Of a stretch of DNA of 64,000 bases, positions 62,021 through 64,000 are shown one piece after another. Origin of the DNA: Histomonas meleagridis. Taxonomy: Eukaryota; Parabasalia; Tritrichomonadida; Dientamoebidae. The translations under genes and the position numbers were made by a program. The stretch covers positions 62,001 to 126,000 of the forward strand of contig WSYJ01000067.1 of assembly GCA_020186115.1 (NCBI GenBank), given 5' to 3'. A model generated the notes under the pieces. It worked only from the letters and a program-made list of their open reading frames with translations. It was not told the origin of the DNA and ran no database searches. Each line of letters opens with the position of its first letter. The stretch's first letter is position 1.

Positions 62021-64000
62021 ATGAGCCTCTTGGAAAACCAAGATTTCTCGCCATCAATTAGTACAGAAATTATGGACTTAAAAGCACAAAACACAGAATT
62101 AAAATCTAAGATTAAAGATCTTGAAACTAGACTTTCTTTATCACAAGAAAAATCTCAACAAGAAATTGAGAATGCAAATAAAGAATTAGCAGCCTTCAAA
62201 GAACTCTCTTTGAAAACAGAAAACCAATTAACTTCAGCAACAAACAGGTTACGAACTAAATTAGATGCAAAATCTTCGGAAATAAATATTCTAGAAAAAG
62301 AATGTAAAAACTTTCAAGTTCAAATTGAAAGTTTATTACAGTTTATAAATTCTAGTTCATCCCATAAATGTGAGAATTTAAATGATGCCATAATATTTAT
62401 TTCAGATTTAATAACTTCATTTGAAGCAGAGAGAAATAGGGCTAGACGTCTTGAGGACCAAGGTGAAAATCACTCCACAACTATACAACAATTAGAGAAC
62501 CAAATCCAGAAAAAAGATAATGAAATTCGAAAGCTTAAACAAGCACTTAAAAAGACCAAAAATACAATTTCTCAAGAAGAATTTACCAAAGCTCTTGAGG
62601 AAGCCACACAAGCTCTTACCAAGAAATACAAATCCAAAATCCATAAATTAAATGAAATCATTCGATCACAAGATGCAAATCTTGAAACGCACACAGATAC
62701 ATTCAGTGAATCAATTCCATCAATTGAACGTGAAGAAGCTCCCAAAGATAATTTGAAGCAATTATATGAATCCAAAATTTCCATTCTCGAAAACAATCTT
62801 AATATGAAAGAAGAAGAGCTCAAACAAAAAGAAGACGAAATCAATGAAACTAATGAACAAATACAACTTATTTCCGATGATTTTAATGAACTTAAAAACA
62901 AGTTTAGATCGACACTTTCGCAATTATCACAAAAACGTGAACTTGTAAAAGGACTTAAAACACTTGCGAAACAGAATAATAAAACAATACAACAATTAAC
63001 AGAAGATTGTAATAACAAAGACACTGAATTAGCACAAAAAGAAACAGTTATTAATGAATTAAAACTAAAAATTTGTGAATTAGAAAACCAAAACATAAAA
63101 GAAGAAATATCAAATGAAAACATTGAACAAAATGATAATAATAATGAAATCGAAAAGTATAAACAAGTAATAGCATCACTTGAAACATTATGTAATTCAC
63201 AAAGTAATGAAATAATTGGATTACAAAGTCAACGAAATGAAATTTTATATCAGTTAAATCAATATGATAAAATACTTTCATTAATGAATGACGCAATACA
63301 AAGGATTGACACCGAGAAGAAAAATATACAAATAGAAAATGATAAAATCAAAAATGATATTTTAACAAAGCAAAATCAAAATCAAAAAGAAATGAATTTA
63401 ATTATTGATGAAATAATTGACGAAATTGAAGACGAAGAAATTCATGAAAAAATTGAATCACTTTCCCCAGAAACAAAACCGTCGGAAATTGTTAAGAAAT
63501 TATACAAAATTTTGACAGAATATTACCAAGAAAAAATTGAAATGATTCAATCGGATTCCACACAAAATTCAATGCATTCAAATCTTCAGAAAAAGTACGA
63601 TATGTTATTGTCACATTTTGATAATACGCAACGATACATTAAATCGATTATTAATAGTCAAACAATTGAAATGGATCAAAATAAACGTAATGAGTTATTA
63701 ACAATCTGTACTCGAATCGGACGATTTATTGAAGAACATAATATTAATCTTCCAATAATTACTGATTCAATATTTATACCCGATGAAATTAAAGAACCTG
63801 AAAAAGTTGCGAAAATATTTTTACAATTTGTAACAGAAGAAGAATTAGAACAATCACCTCTTCATGAATTATTTATTTTATTTTTATGTGTCTCACAATT
63901 AAATTATTTATTAGTTTCTAATAATAATACATCGTTACATGGTTCAATGCGAATTATAAAGATACAAAAAGAATATGAACAACATATTCAAGATTTAGAA
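62021..64000 (+). CDS. Long coiled-coil protein, 3' partial
   Basis: An open frame from ATG at 62021 runs without a stop to the window end (660 codons), so it is incomplete. It is almost all heptad-type coiled coil: EIMDLKAQNTELKSKIKDLE, then QLENQIQKKDNEIRKLKQAL and SQLSQKRELVKGLKTLAKQN. Short breaks are Ser/Pro-rich (SESIPSIEREEAP). It resembles trichomonad golgin-, viral A-type inclusion- or myosin-tail-like proteins, a large class of uncertain function. ATTCAAGATG at the start and ACGATA 28-33 nt upstream support the start. A cytoskeletal or Golgi tether is only a guess. Confidence 0.8.
   Translation, partial: MSLLENQDFSPSISTEIMDLKAQNTELKSKIKDLETRLSLSQEKSQQEIENANKELAAFKELSLKTENQLTSATNRLRTKLDAKSSEINILEKECKNFQVQIESLLQFINSSSSHKCENLNDAIIFISDLITSFEAERNRARRLEDQGENHSTTIQQLENQIQKKDNEIRKLKQALKKTKNTISQEEFTKALEEATQALTKKYKSKIHKLNEIIRSQDANLETHTDTFSESIPSIEREEAPKDNLKQLYESKISILENNLNMKEEELKQKEDEINETNEQIQLISDDFNELKNKFRSTLSQLSQKRELVKGLKTLAKQNNKTIQQLTEDCNNKDTELAQKETVINELKLKICELENQNIKEEISNENIEQNDNNNEIEKYKQVIASLETLCNSQSNEIIGLQSQRNEILYQLNQYDKILSLMNDAIQRIDTEKKNIQIENDKIKNDILTKQNQNQKEMNLIIDEIIDEIEDEEIHEKIESLSPETKPSEIVKKLYKILTEYYQEKIEMIQSDSTQNSMHSNLQKKYDMLLSHFDNTQRYIKSIINSQTIEMDQNKRNELLTICTRIGRFIEEHNINLPIITDSIFIPDEIKEPEKVAKIFLQFVTEEELEQSPLHELFILFLCVSQLNYLLVSNNNTSLHGSMRIIKIQKEYEQHIQDLE

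Overview
The window is AT-rich nuclear DNA of a parabasalid protist, most likely of the Tritrichomonas lineage. The evidence is a BspA-like TpLRR surface protein with Ser-Asn-Thr-Phe-Thr-Lys stalk repeats, ankyrin genes with a DUF3447-like N-terminus, a TvMP50-like M24 peptidase, Maverick-like genes with a phage-type fibre, very short intergenic regions and no obvious canonical introns in ordinary genes. A CFAP418 homologue fits a flagellate. Species assignment is inference.

Layout. 1-13.3 kb: compact housekeeping and surface genes on both strands (AP-1 gamma adaptin, SCAMP, a degenerate TBC protein, a broken BspA-like gene, a 7-TM protein, a KETEEI-repeat membrane protein, CFAP418, an SMP-domain lipid-transfer protein). 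13.7-21.5 kb: ankyrin-gene territory with one DUF3447-ankyrin gene on the minus strand, its decayed relatives, and a broken ankyrin/UBR-box gene, plus a small ubiquitin-like gene. 21.7-30.9 kb: intact BspA-like gene, acylated M60/TCAF-like protein, Sds3-like protein, a second ubiquitin-like paralogue and a PDI-like protein. 31.3-46.2 kb: a nested mobile-element island. A tRNA-Tyr(GTA) gene with a 10-nt intron is followed directly by a degenerate 7.3-kb R2/NeSL-like non-LTR retroelement (zinc fingers, reverse transcriptase, restriction-like endonuclease). A second copy of that element starts with the same tRNA tail; it is split by a Maverick/Polinton-like remnant and again by a 713-bp TIR element at a TA site. 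A Tc1/mariner-like transposase relic lies next to it. 47.3-64 kb: ABCD-like transporter, Cdc25-like rhodanese protein lacking the catalytic Arg, M24 peptidase, truncated Rab, a second DUF3447-ankyrin gene with interrupted repeats, an ARM/PH-like protein, a degenerate Rho-like GTPase and the start of a long coiled-coil protein running off the window.

How the genes fit together. AP-1, SCAMP, the TBC-like protein, the Rab fragment and the Rho-like protein belong to vesicle traffic and small-GTPase control. SMP and ABCD-like proteins handle lipids at membranes. The surface genes (BspA-like, KETEEI, single-TM) are typical host-contact proteins. Several regulatory-type proteins have lost canonical catalytic residues.

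The two strongest unexplained signals are the retroelement that begins with a tRNA-Tyr tail and the ankyrin genes whose every repeat is interrupted at one fixed position by a stop-containing spacer, while the ankyrin blocks themselves stay open and change length only in whole codons.
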